A stretch of 64,000 bases of DNA from Mesostigma viride (GCA_009746045.1 RPFO01000132.1:565090-629089); one strand, 5' to 3'. Numbered from the stretch's first letter, positions 52,805-63,832 are shown. A program made the numbers and translations. Notes: a model not told the origin generated them from the letters alone.

Positions 52805-55611
52805 GCCACCTTCTCCGCCACCTTCTCCGCCACTTTCTCCGCCACCTTCCCATGTTGGAGCACCTCCACCTGCGGCAGCGCCGGCACCGATTGGTCAGCA
52901 CGGCGGACAACCGTTTTCCAACGTACGTTGCCCTTCCATGTCGTTATCTCATTTTCCCGTTCGAACTCGCTCATGCTTGGTAGCGACATGGTCTGGAATG
53001 TTCTTGTTGTAAGCATCTTTCCATGATAATGGAGTTATTTGCATATAAGGCAGTTAGTGAGCTTCATAATGGCAACTTATGTTTATGGCGTCCCCAGCTA
53101 ATTGCACCCACCAAATCCATGACTATGTTGTAACTTGTAATTAGTTTCTGAACATCGTGTTTAATTTCTTATGTTGCTGACCCAAAACAGGGAAGTTCAA
53201 GACAAAATCCAACACCAGTGCCCAGTTGTGAAGGCACAAACAAGGCAACCAGGAAAAGGAAGGCCTCCTACAAGTGTGCTCGCAGAGGTATTTCTGGGAG
53301 GCGCTGCTGTGACAACACGGGCACCCATCCGGACAATCCACTTGTGGCCGGCCGTGAACCACTTCAATTCGTTGGCTCTCATTTATACTGCACGGGGTGC
53401 GCGGATGCTGTACGCTCCAAGAAAAGGTACGCCTGGGTATGCGCGTGTTGTTTTTACTCTACATGTCATCAATACATTGAACAACCTTTTTCTGATTTGC
53501 GTCGTTTATCAAGCACAGTCTCTTAGTTGCCTTAGCTTTCATGGTGTTCACCAAGGCCATATCAAATATTGTAGTAGTGCATAATGTAACTCTTTTGGCT
53601 GAATGTTCTTTGGGTTTTGTTGATTGGCCTGTGATTGGTCTTTATGGCCTGCTAGTTTTGGTTTACGGTATGGTTTTGCTTGGAAATAGATTTTTATTCT
53701 ACAGAAGCCTTATTGCAGCGTTTATGGTAGATGAGCCCGTTTGGCAGCCCTATGCCGGGCGTAATCTTATCTTAACCTCGTGGCTTGTCCTTTCCTACTA
53801 GCACATTACTGACAAGCCACACACAACATGGGGTCGCAAGAAAACCTTAGCATAGCGCTCCATGGGGTGTTCATGGCAAGCCCAATGCGTGGTGGCTAAA
53901 TGTTTAACCTTTACTCGGGGGCTCGGCGTGCCATGCTTCCAAGTTCGTTGTCTCTTTTCATTAATATAACTCTCCCCATTTGTTACCCATTTGTCCCGCA
54001 TTGTCTTACATGAATGCTTTGTACTTTGCTGTATTCCGTGTTTGTGGCGTTTCAATATCGAGCAGCACCTTGAGCACTACGGAGATTAACCAATTTATTG
54101 ACGCCCTGAAGCCTTACCCCAATGTTGACTGCGGTCAAATATATGAGACCCCCAAGCTCGCTAATCAGGCGCTCGACAAAGCCAACAAGCAAGAGCTCAA
54201 GAATGGGCCCCTAAATTTTCACGACCTCAACTGGGTGTTGGTGTTTTGCGATAAAGGTCCAAAGCAAAGGGTCCTTTTGCGATCTAGCTTACCAACCAAC
54301 AGAACCGCTGACTATTTGAGCGGCGAGGGCGAAAGGGCAAACTGCAAGCCTCGTTGTAGACGAAACGAGAGCAATGCACAAAAGACATCAAAAGCTTGCG
54401 CCCCGCCTTCGGACGCCCCACTGGATGCCGCCCCGGCTGCCGTGCCCTCTGCCCCGGCTGCGGTGCCCTCCGCCCCGGCTGCCGTGCCCTGCGCCCCGGC
54501 TGCCGTGCCCTGCGCCCCGGCTGCCGTGCCCTCCGCCCCGGCTGCCGTGCCATGCGCCCCGGCTGCCGTGCCTCCGCCCCGGCTGCGGCGCCCTCCGCCC
54601 CGGCTGCCGTGCCCTCCGCCCCGGCTGCGGTGCCCTGCGCCCCGGCTGCTGTGCCCTCCGCCCCGGCTGCGGTGCCCTGCGCCCCGGCTGCTGTGCCCTC
54701 CGCCCCGGCTGCGGTGCCCGACTGCCCGACTGCCCGACTGCCGGACTGCCCGACTGCCCGACTGCCCGACTGCCCGACTGTCGGACTGCCCGACTGCCCG
54801 ACTGCCCGACTTCCCGACTGCCCGACTTCCCGACTGCCCGACTGCCCGACTGCCCGACTGCCCGACTGCCCCACTGCCCGACTGCCCGACTACCGGACTG
54901 CCCGACTGTCCGACTGCCCGACTGCCCGACTGCCCGACTGCCCGACTGCCCGACTGCCCGACTGCCCGACTGCCCGACTTCCCGACTGCCCGACTGCCCG
55001 ACTGCCCGACTGCCCGACTGCCCGACTGCCCGACTTCCGGACTGCCCGACTGTCCGACTGCCCGACTGCCCGACTGCCCGACTGCCCGACTGCCCGACTG
55101 CCCGACTGCCCGACTGCCCGACTGCCCGACTGCCCGACTGCCCGACTGCCCGACTGCCCGACTGCCCGACTGCCCGACTTCCCGACTGCCCGACTGCCCG
55201 ACTGCCCGACTGCCCGACTGCCCGACTGCCCGACTGCCCGACTGCCCGACTGCCCGACTGCCCGACTGCCCGACTGCCCGACTTCCCGACTGCCCGACTG
55301 CCCGACTGCCCAACTGCCCGACTGCCCGACTGCCAACCTAACGAACTCCCTCTCACTGCGTCTCTCTCTGCTGGGCTTCCTTTTCCCTTTTTCTCCCCCG
55401 TTATTGTATTGTGGTTGTGCATGTGCATGTAATGCCCATATGTACGCAATTAGAAAAAGAGATTCCTGAAGTTTTTCATCCATAGCTTGTCACGAATCAT
55501 TGTTTGTGTGTGGTTGAGTCCAGGGTTCTAAACTCAGTGCTTGTCTATTTGCTCTTAATGCAGGAGGTGGTGACCGAGCTTTCGGCATGAAGATTCCAAG
55601 ACTACCCTGAT
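52400..55611 (+). CDS. Unrecognised spliced gene inside the MULE (Cys/His-rich domain, then coding satellites)
   Basis: Proposed exons: about 52,400-52,922 (proline-rich, ending GQHGGQPFSN before GTACGT), 53,191-53,426, 54,066 to an undetermined donor, and perhaps 55,562-55,611 ending in TGA. Joins 52,922/53,191 (phase 0) and 53,426/54,066 (phase 2) keep the frame. Exon 53,191-53,426 has a basic stretch (KATRKRKASYKCARR), then Cys-Cys, His and CTGC, suggesting a zinc-binding or DNA-binding domain. Exon 54,066 on encodes a compact segment (TTEINQFIDALKPYP, NFHDLNWVLVFCDKGP) and then runs into GC-rich repeats. It matches no transposase I know, so it may be a captured host gene or an unfamiliar MULE gene. 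The large proline tract could instead be intronic. Confidence 0.45.
54428..54722. repeat. GC-rich satellite of CCCCGGCTGC(C/G)GTGCCCT units
   Basis: About fifteen units of ~18 bp encode Ala-Pro-Ala-Ala-Val-Pro repeats in the gene frame. It is directly followed by an 8-bp satellite. Confidence 0.9.
54720..55335. repeat. 8-bp satellite (GACTGCCC)n, about 75 units
   Basis: Nearly perfect octamers with scattered CCGGACTG and TTCCCGAC variants. The unit length is not a multiple of three and contains no stop in any register, so all frames on both strands are open and give RLPDCPTA-type or GSRAVGQS-type peptides. Confidence 0.95.
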
Positions 55612-56349
55612 ATTGGAGCATTATCAGCTGGCAGCTGCAAATGCCCAAGGGCTGCAATGGATGGAGCTCTCGAGTTGAAGGGCCCATTATCATAAAGGCC
55701 TGCCTTCACGTTGGCCATGTTACACAGTCATGAATGAATAAATTAATAAACACGTAGACAGCGTCAGCATATTTCCTGATGGAATGGGGAAGGGGGGATG
55801 GGGACAGTCATAAGCTAGCCGCAGTGGTGCAGTATCATGTGTCTTATATGCATACTGCTATAAAACTGGTTGTCTCTTTGATAAAACTGGGCACCTTGAA
55901 AATTTTCCTCGTGGGCTAGCTAGGATCCATGCGACAACTGGATGATTGTGAGGTTCTTCAACATCTACCTGGTCAGTAATTTTGCAGGTGGCCGGCCAAC
56001 ACAAGGTATGCGTTGCTAACATTCAACACATGCATGCGTCTGCTGATTAAATAATGCATACCGATGCTGGTTGACCTTGATAGCTAATTTATTGGCGGAT
56101 CCACACGTCACGTTGCCGTAAGTAATAATCATAAGATGTCATGATTGACTGCGTCAACGAGAGCATACATCCCCATTGGAATGGTTGAGCAATGAGCCCC
56201 GACCAAATTATCAGTCAAACCTTAATTTGGGTTGAAAGAGCGTCAAACACATTCTTGATTGTCCAAATTCTTACTATATGATCTGACGTGCATCCATCCT
56301 CACAATGCCAATGGCCGCTATCTCATGGATGACAGGAACATGTTTCCTG
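55612..56349. other. MULE interior, right; no gene seen
   Basis: Downstream of the presumed gene end. An A/T-rich stretch at 55,735-55,755 (AATAAATTAATAAA) may include a polyadenylation region or another small LINE tail. Confidence 0.35.
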
Positions 56350-56850
56350 CTCTAAAATTAAATTAAATAAATTATAGCATGCCTCGGTGGGGTGGGCATG
56401 TAGCACCTAGAGTGCTTTCCAATCCCTGTAAGTTGCACAGTGGGAAAGGGGCAAAGACACCTGCGTCCTCACTCATGCCCGAAGGCAGGCCACAGCTGCG
56501 TTCAACGCTCGTTGGACTGCAAACTGTGGGTGTGCTAAAGCTGAAATATGCGCGAGTATGCTGGTATGTTGGCTGCTCTAAGGACCGAGCCACTGATGGC
56601 CAGTGGTGGAATCATCTTGCACGTAGTCTAGCTAGCCAACCCCAACACTGTCCCAAGGTACCTAGCCACAAAGACCCCACTAGCTGCAGGCATGGGTGCC
56701 AACAAAGTGTGATTCGGCTAGGATCGGCTCCCAAACATGCGAGCCATACATGTGTGCTTTACATTTACGCACACACTGACAACCTCAGCCCAGGTCGATC
56801 CACGTTGGTTGACATTAGACAACGTATTGACGCTGTAATTACCAAATAAG
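56350..56850 (-). repeat. LINE 3' fragment nested in the MULE (minus)
   Basis: The tail AAATTAAATTAAATAAATTA (56,354-56,375) is followed by UTR sequence matching 44,760-44,940 and 45,700-45,850: the AGAGTGCTTT..ATCC, GGGCAGAGAC..CC and CATGCC.GAGGCA..CCACAGCTGC blocks. The 156-codon plus-strand frame here is therefore not a gene. Confidence 0.65.
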
Positions 56851-57841
56851 CAAAAAAGCTCACCATGGGCTCAACAATTTTCAGGCACGGCATGTGCACG
56901 GCAGTTGCCTGCACCTATTTTACAATGCACGTCAGTGGTAAAAAGCTTGGTACTGTATTTCATTGATATTTGTAATGCCATCCTTGCCTGCATGTCCCAA
57001 GGGCTACTCTAAAAAAAGAAGAAGCAGTATCAACGACAAGCTTTCTACTTTAGGACACAAGGATCCCTATACAAACACTCATACAAGAACAAACCCAGCA
57101 TTCAACAAACCCATCACCAAATGATACAGTGGTCAGTCACACTCTGCTACACTAAACTTGAAGGATACAGCAACACTAGCAACCTACGCAAAATAAGCAA
57201 GATACTGTGACAGATACATGTGGTCCAGTTCCCAGATACGGGCTGACAGTTCCGCGAGGGCCGACAAGGTGTGCTACCAAGCTTTACGCAGAAAATCAGA
57301 AGAGAAAGGCGCGCACGATGACCCCGTCCAGACGCATTTCCCGGTATATCTCTTCAAGGTCTACTTGGAAACTTGGTAGCGAGGTATGGAGAGGCAATGC
57401 ATAAAAAGCTCGGAAGCTAACGAGAGAAGGCAGGGTGGGGGGAAGAAGACAGGACGGGACGTTGGAGGAACGCATGAGACGGAGGGAGGGAGCGAGCAAG
57501 GGAGGGAGGGAGGGAGAAAAAAACGAGAGAGGGAAAGATTGCCAGACAAAAGATCGATTCGAAGAGGAAACTAAGTGTGCCGACATTACTGCGAGTAGAG
57601 AAAGCAGAATTTTTATTGCTATGGATCCCAGAGACGTCAAAGACTGTTTGTCTCCTACTTTAGACAAATTAGGGTCCGATGATTATACTTTAGAACAACC
57701 ATGGCATTCTCGTCGCCCAACTTCCCGGCTGCGCAATTGCCAGGCAATAGTCACTACTGCATCACAAAGAAACCAGATTTTTGCCACCTTCAAGCGTAAA
57801 TTGCCAGCACCTTGGCAAAAATTATGCAATGATGCCAATTG
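56851..57841. other. MULE interior, no gene recognised
   Basis: It includes a purine-rich GGGAGGGAGGGAG tract at 57,480-57,520. The opposing frames over it are low complexity. Confidence 0.35.
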
Positions 57842-58049
57842 CATCCTTGACTGCGCTTGTAGTCAACAAAGAATAGCCAAGTCCTACAGTAATTGGCGCG
57901 GCAGGCCCTTTTTTCCCGCGTAACTCGTGTGCCGGTCCGGCGCGGCGTGGCCTGGGCAGGCGCGTCGGACTTAGTGCGGTGGTGTCCCGGAACCCCGCAC
58001 TCACCCCCGCACTAGAGTTTGTGTCATCAGAGCCAAATTATGCGCTTCC

Positions 58050-58075
58050 CTTGCAAACCTCTATCTATACACTTA
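58050..58075 (+). pseudogene. Right target duplication and resumption of the Penelope-like RT frame
   Basis: CTTGCAAAC (58,050-58,058) is followed by CTCTATCTATACACTTA. Joined to 50,823 it reads GLLANLYLYTY, the expected continuation after motif B. It is broken after 17 bp by a Helitron end at 58,076. Confidence 0.85.
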
Positions 58076-58215
58076 CAAGAACGGGGGCTTCGCCCCCGGG
58101 CCCCCGGTAGTAACCAATATTGTGCCTGTCCGGCGTTTGTGGCCGGTCTCCGGCCGGACACGTCACCTACTCTACTACAACCGTCTACGGAACGTGTGCA
58201 CATTTAGGGCCCACT
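58076..58215 (-). mobile_element. Helitron 3' end (second copy, partial)
   Basis: It begins CAAG (CTTG on the minus strand) next to A, with a hairpin GGGGGC-TTC-GCCCCC at 58,083-58,097. A second hairpin GGCCGGTCTCCGGCC lies at 58,141-58,155, matching the layout of the Helitron at 11,392. The other end was not located, and the RT frame is not found again to the right. Confidence 0.55.
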
Positions 58216-58994
58216 GAACGCGAGCAAATATTCCAGTCCGGGCGACCAACTGGAGTGAAAATCTGTGAAAATCGTACGCTAGTTCCCGGCCAATCGGAGA
58301 TTCTGGAGACATTTGCCCTTCCCATTGCGCTACGGAGATGTGCGACTGAGGCCGTAAGCATTTGTAACCGTTGGGGTAACACAGCGAACACGTCTTGCAC
58401 TTTGTTCACTGTGCGATGTTCAGACGGAGGTACGTGTAAATTACGTATGCGTATATCATTGCTTGTGCGTTAGGTTTAGTTGTGACATTTATTGAGCGTT
58501 ACGGAAGCATTTATATTTCATTGGTAAGGCAGGGAGGACCATGAGCGCGACATTAACACTCCGTCTGTGAACTTATAACGGGTGTGGCCCGTAATTTTTC
58601 GTAGAATGCAGAATCGCGCCAAATGCGGGCGCCGGAGCGTCGCGCCGAATCTGGAAAAACGGTTCGATGGGATCCGAGATCCAATGCTGGGCTATTTGAA
58701 TATATTTTAAATATTTTTTTTGGATAACAAATATTGGTGAATTGCACGTTGCCATCTGAGGGGGTTTGGCTACAAACGTTAACAAAAAAGGGGTGATGAG
58801 ATGGTTCTAAATTGGGGTATGATGATAAAGTTGAGGGCACCAAAAACCTCCTAAACCCAAAAGTACACTACATAATGGACGCTTGGTGAGAAATTCAGCA
58901 TCAATCATGCACAAGCTTCCAAATATCTAGGCACTCAAACCATTACGGGTGACACCCGTAATAAGAACTAGAATGCTCCATTCTAGCCTTTGGG

Positions 58995-59370
58995 TGTGCC
59001 ATTCATGTGGCATGGCCATCTGTGGTACCATGGCACATCCTCTCATTAGAGGATGATATGGTGATGAAATGGGCACATAGGACATGCTTTTGCACAAGAA
59101 ATATTTTACTAAAGCTATCAAATGTAGGGCACAATGAGGGTTCAACCCATAGGTGCACCATGCTATGGGTCAAATGCGCCGTGCATGTGGCATGGCCGTC
59201 TAGTATGGTGTCATGGCACATCCTCTCTATTTTGAAATGATATGGTGTTGAAATGGACACATAGGATGATGCTATTTTACAAGAAATATGATTACTGAAG
59301 CTATCAAATATAGGGCACTTGTTATGAGGGGCCAGCTCATAGCATGCACCATGCTATATAAACAAATGCA
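58995..59370. repeat. Direct tandem duplication, unit about 190 bp
   Basis: GTGGCATGGCC.TCT..TATGG onward is repeated: 59,009 and 59,178 share GCATGTGGCATGGCC-like, CATGGCACATCCTCTC, GAAATGG.CACATAGGA and GAAGCTATCAAAT blocks. Confidence 0.8.
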
Positions 59371-60905
59371 TAGATAATAACCCACCGCTCGTCGTCCAGC
59401 ACAACTGTCAATGCATAAGACGGCAACACATGTAAATCCACGACGTGGTGCAAGTCCACATTCTGAAAATGTTGAAAAGAAAGGCATCGCCATATCATCA
59501 TCCTAATCATCGTATGTGCCTGTCTGGCAGGCAAACGCATACGACGCAACAATATAGCCTGAGAAACTCATGGCCACGTGCATACCATGAATGTCCGGGA
59601 ACATCGATTAACCGCAAGTATCTTTCGGGCCTTGCGAGGTTTGCCCGCGATACGGTTAGCATGGCAAGGCACGGCATGCTCCCCAAGGGACCGCACACAC
59701 ACATGCACGGCTGGGGCTGTCGCAAAGCACTGCAGGCAGTAATAGCCTGCCATGGGTATTGCATGTTACTACGAGGAATCCACAGCCTCTATATACAAAC
59801 ACGCAAGCGGTTCATGCATTATAATGACAGTTGTGAACTTCCAAGCGCTTAACTTCGCAAACCATGCCCAAATACCTATTCAATTATCAGAGTTTATGAC
59901 AAGGTGTTGCTGTTAAGGTAGCACATGAATAGCTAGCATCAGGCAAGATATGTATACAAGCATGAATGGACACCCATACCCAGTTCTCTAAACCTCTACC
60001 TCGCTTTGGGGGACCGTCTTGCAAGGCTTGCTTGTGACATGGGCAACGTAGCAGCCGGAACTGTCATGCATCTTAGAGAAAGCACCCACGTTTACGCAAC
60101 GGGGCGCAGCCGCGCGCAGAGCTTAGCATTATGCAGTAACCTGCCTTCAGTTGAAGTCACACCGGCCATGTGCCGTGATCACATGTGATAAAAACTGGCA
60201 GATTTACAAACCAAAAGTTGCCATAAACCTTCTCCCAGCCGGATGCAGGTAATCTTCACACGCCTCGACACCCGGAATCATGAAGCGCGCACTAGCTACT
60301 GAAGGTCCCGTCCTCCACGGGCCACCTTTTCTTGAGCATGAAGTACATAACCTCAGCGACACTGCCTGGCCGGGCGAGGTCTTCTCCCACTACGTAAGGT
60401 TCGCTACCCATCGCCTCGAGTGAAATCTGAATTCCTTGCTGCTCCTTGCTCCTTCGACCAAGCAGGACCCTACGTGATAAAGTTGTCTTGATCAATCAAT
60501 CGCCCAACACGGCCGCCAAAAATCCTGATTTAAAGCCGAGGCTCACAGCCCAACCATCAAGGACTGCGGACAGTTCATCGCCAGTGCCAAGATTAGGAGC
60601 ACCCGAGGATACCTCGGCATACGACATCGCGACCGAAGCAGTCGTGACGAAAAGACAGTCTCCTTCTGCAGCCGACGTTGCTAGCATTTGCCTGCATCTG
60701 CACCGTTGTTGGCATTCGGCGGTCCGATTGCAAGCCCAAGAAAGTCCAAAAAAGCACCTTTTTCCATGGGGTGGCCACGGAGCATCTGACATGGGGTGGC
60801 CGTGAAAATTAGATATTCTTTTAGGCCTTGAAGTCAGCTTTCATCCTATCCAATAAAAAGCGCATTCTGACAATTAGTTCAATAGTAACCACCAATAGAG
60901 TAACC
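59371..60905. other. No gene recognised
   Basis: Frames such as 59,445-59,852 and 60,446-60,805 show no known motifs. No splice-consistent gene model could be built. Confidence 0.35.
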
Positions 60906-61359
60906 ATGCCTCCATTACGGGCCACGCCCGTAATACGGGCCACGCCCGTAATTACAGACGGAGTGTTTTCTATTCATCCATTAATTTATCACAACCGGTT
61001 ATACCGTAGGACAATTTACACTAAAGTTGGTCGCCCGGAGTGGAAGCAATATATGCATTGCAGACGTCCGTCCTATAGTCAGCAAAATTGGTGCGAGAGG
61101 TCCCCAGTTCGATTCCGGTCGGATTCATTTGCAGATCGCGTTTTCCGCGTTTTCCGCGGCCTGGCACTGAACGCAAAGGTTTTCACCTTTGCGGAGTGTC
61201 TGATCAGAATATGCATTCATTGAGAATATTAGAGGCGGGTGAGAATGGCATGCAACATAGGGAAATTAAACCCCGAAAAGAAGAACCTGAAATATATGTA
61301 TCAAGGAGACAACCATGTATACCTGGCATTATATAATGCTTTACCAAAGATGCCCTCTA

Positions 61360-61815
61360 CCTACATGCAGTTTCACCCATGGAGTATCAAAGAGACAACT
61401 GGATGGAGTATGCCCCTTAGATCAACCCCTGTCACGCAGTGCGTTACCAATGATGATAGGTATTGGGCATACGTACATGCAGCTTCACCCATGCCGTACG
61501 CCCCTCAGGTCAACCCCTGGCACGCACCGTGCCTTACCAATGACCGGACAGGTAAGGAGTACCTAGTGCAGTTTCGCCCATGCAGTATGCCCCTGAGATC
61601 AACCCCTGTCACCTTTCTTTCCAGCACAACCCTTTGGTAAGAAACCAAAGCTTGCCACAAGGCCAAATTCAATATACGCATACGCATAATGCAACCTACG
61701 CATACGCAAGATATGTATACACATAACATACAGCCTTACCAATGATACTCCCTACCTGCATGCGTTTCACCCGTGCAGTATGCCCCTCAGATCAACCCAT
61801 GTCACTTTCTTTCCA
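61360..61815. repeat. Degenerate repeat, four copies of an ~95-bp unit
   Basis: Copies share CAGTTTC.CCCATG, AGTATGCCCCT(C/T)AGATCAACCC and TACCAATGA. They lie near 61,375, 61,470, 61,570 and 61,765; the last two also share a CACCTTTCTTTCCA-like extension. Confidence 0.75.
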
Positions 61816-62439
61816 ACACATCCGTTTGCTAAAAATACACAAGCTGGTGAGCCTCCAAGCATAGTGAAGCCTCCAAGCACAGTGAAGCCGGTGCTAACTA
61901 AGAAACGTTTAATTGCCTCAATATTTACATACAACTGAGCAGCCTGCAGCAAACACCTTCCAACAAACCACTCAAAAACCACTCGATAAAACCCCGACAG
62001 CCGACATGTTTCGCTTCTTAGCAACGTTATCAACGTGAGGTTATGCCTTCTTTCCCGTCAGATAGCGCCAGATCCCTTGCCATGCCGCCCTGCAGCGCCG
62101 CCGGAGTTTTAATGATGTTATCTACGTTGCATGCCTGTGAGGTGTCAAGGCGCGAGCCACCACAAAAGATGATCCCACCACAAAGTAGATCCCACCACGA
62201 AAGGTATCGTCCCTCGCCCGGGGGCATAAGAAATGGTCCGAATTCTCCCGATTTCTGGCCTGCGCTAGATGTCTCCTTGATAAAAATTTTCCCCCTTCCA
62301 TGCAGGACGCGCATCCCGCGAGACTGGTGGCGCAAACCGATAGTTATGGAAATCTTGACGTAAAGCAGCACACTTTCGACTCAAAGGCCAATATAAACGC
62401 TTCCTTGCCGTTGATTGAATCCCACAACACCTGACTTAT
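61816..62439. other. No gene recognised
   Basis: Frames on both strands (62,043-62,363 and 62,030-62,371) overlap each other and have no recognisable motif. Confidence 0.3.
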
Positions 62440-62860
62440 CAAAATGCACAAACAACATCATTCAACGACCTTCTTTCACGAGTTCGCATGATTTCTCTGC
62501 ATTCCGCATGCTATCGTTGTCTTCGTCCCTTCGTGCCTTCCTTGCATCCGTTAAAATCTGTTGAAATCATTGAAACCAACGCTACCGAGCTGTCCTTTGG
62601 CACGCAGCGACTGCGGTCGCCACGACACGCAAAAACCAGGCAGCAACCGGGCAACCTGCACAAACAACACCATTAAATGACCTTCTTTAATGGAAATCGT
62701 GCGAATTCTCTGAATTCCGCATGCTATCCTTGTCTTCGTCCCATCGTGCACTCGTTGCGTCCGTTGAAATTATTGAAACAAACCCTTAACGAGCTGTCCT
62801 CTGGCACGCAGCGACTGCGCAGTCGACATGCAAAGTGACGAACCAACACGCAGCGACTGG
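62440..62860. repeat. Direct tandem duplication, unit about 210 bp
   Basis: GCACAAACAACA onward at 62,448 and 62,656 share ACCTTCTTT, CCGCATGCTATC.TTGTCTTCG, GAGCTGTCCT.TGGCACGCAG and GCGACTGCG. A partial third echo follows (CAATGCCG.AATTCTGTGG at 62,868 and 62,967). Confidence 0.8.
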
Positions 62861-63539
62861 GCAACAATGCCGCAATTCTGTGGTCAAACTGACGCTAGTT
62901 CCCGGCCAATAACCGGGCAACAACCCCACCACGTTTGTCGCACACATACCGCTTGAATCGGTCGCAATGCCGAAATTCTGTGGTCAATAGGCCACGCTAC
63001 TCGAATACGGAAGAGTTTGCGCAACACTTTTGGCAAGAGTTTGGGCAAACAACTTTCAGTAGGCCAGCCAAAACGCTGTCTGACAAAAGTTTGGCCGCAA
63101 TGGTGGCACAAATGGGACAAACTTTGGCGCGCAACCAGTGGACGCAACCAAGCCAACAACACGCATGTAAGGGAACCCCTACGGTCGACCCCCCAATCGC
63201 GGTCGCCGCGGAACGCTACTCGCACGCGGCAACAGTTTGCTTTTAGGGTTTGCGCAAACTTTTCGCTGTCTAAAATTATAATATAAAGGGCAATGAGCTT
63301 GCATTCATGGACACATCAGTCCGGCGCAGCGCCGGTACCACCCCGGTAATTCCCGCGCGAAAGTTGACGAAATTCGGTGCGCGCGTGCAATGTTGACTGA
63401 AATTCGGTGTGCACGGCTATGGTGACGCGAAAATTTATTGCGAGCTGATTACGCAACCATTTTGGACGTTATTTCGCTTGTTCGGACGTTGATTACATAA
63501 GGAAAAGTATCGTACATTAAAAAACCTGAAAAACAGTTT
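62861..63539. other. No gene recognised; upstream region of right-edge gene
   Basis: It includes ATTATAATATAAAGG near 63,275, which could be a TATA-like element, and paired CGAAATTCGGTG(C/T) motifs near 63,370 and 63,397. No domain is seen. Confidence 0.3.
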
Positions 63540-63553
63540 CTTTTTTTTCTGCA

Positions 63554-63619
63554 GCGAGGGCACGTGGGCAGCAGGCGGGCGTTTTGCACACCAACCGGCC
63601 CGACCCGTGTGTGTGCAAG
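63554..63619 (+). CDS. Possible exon upstream of the right-edge zinc-ribbon exon
   Basis: Bounded by a T-rich tract and CTGCAG acceptor before, and AAG|GTAAGAC after. It is 66 nt and open in all three frames. The link to the next exon is inferred from splice signals only. Confidence 0.35.
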
Positions 63620-63832
63620 GTAAGACACAGACAGGAAAAACATGCTCTCAGCGGTCATGAACACATTCTACCAGTTCCTAACATCATTTCAAAGAAACCC
63701 AGCGATGGATTTCCCTTAATTTTGCGTTTCCGATTTTTACGCCCCTTCCGCGAAAAAGTGAGAATTATAGGAGCGCTGACAGGGGCAACACTGCATGTCG
63801 TGCTTTTAATCGCTTTTACGTCTTTTCTTGCA

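Larger units (their letters stand above)
50824..58049. mobile_element. Mutator-like (MULE) DNA transposon, 7,226 bp
   Basis: Long terminal inverted repeats lie at 50,824-51,033 and 57,842-58,049 (210 and 208 bp, nearly identical, one 2-bp indel), starting GGAAGCGCATAATTTGG. They are flanked by a perfect 9-bp duplication CTTGCAAAC. Long inverted repeats with a 9-bp duplication are characteristic of MULEs. No MURA-type DDE transposase or SWIM zinc finger was recognised inside. Instead there is a spliced gene of unknown function (about 52,400-55,611), large coding satellites and a LINE fragment, so it may be non-autonomous and carrying cargo. The near-identity of the repeats suggests recent movement. 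Confidence 0.85.
58228..61052. repeat. Long degenerate inverted repeat bounding about 2.8 kb
   Basis: CCGGGCGACCAACT near 58,238 and its complement near 61,026, plus ACACTCCGTCTGT near 58,556 and its complement near 60,955, occur in the same order inward from both sides. Palindromic CGGG(T/C)GTGGCCCG motifs lie just inside the second pair (58,577; 60,920; 60,938). The structure looks like the ends of an old terminal-inverted-repeat element, but no target duplication was found. Confidence 0.5.

Noticed and set aside
54284-55483. Several 190-360 codon frames on both strands rich in GSRAVGQS or RLPDCPTA
   Set aside because: They are produced by the (GACTGCCC)n octamer and the GC satellite, which have no stop in any frame. 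Only the plus-strand exon leading into them has independent support.
56379-56849. 156-codon plus-strand frame inside the MULE
   Set aside because: Homologous to minus-oriented LINE 3' UTR copies at 44,760 and 45,700, where it is not conserved as protein.
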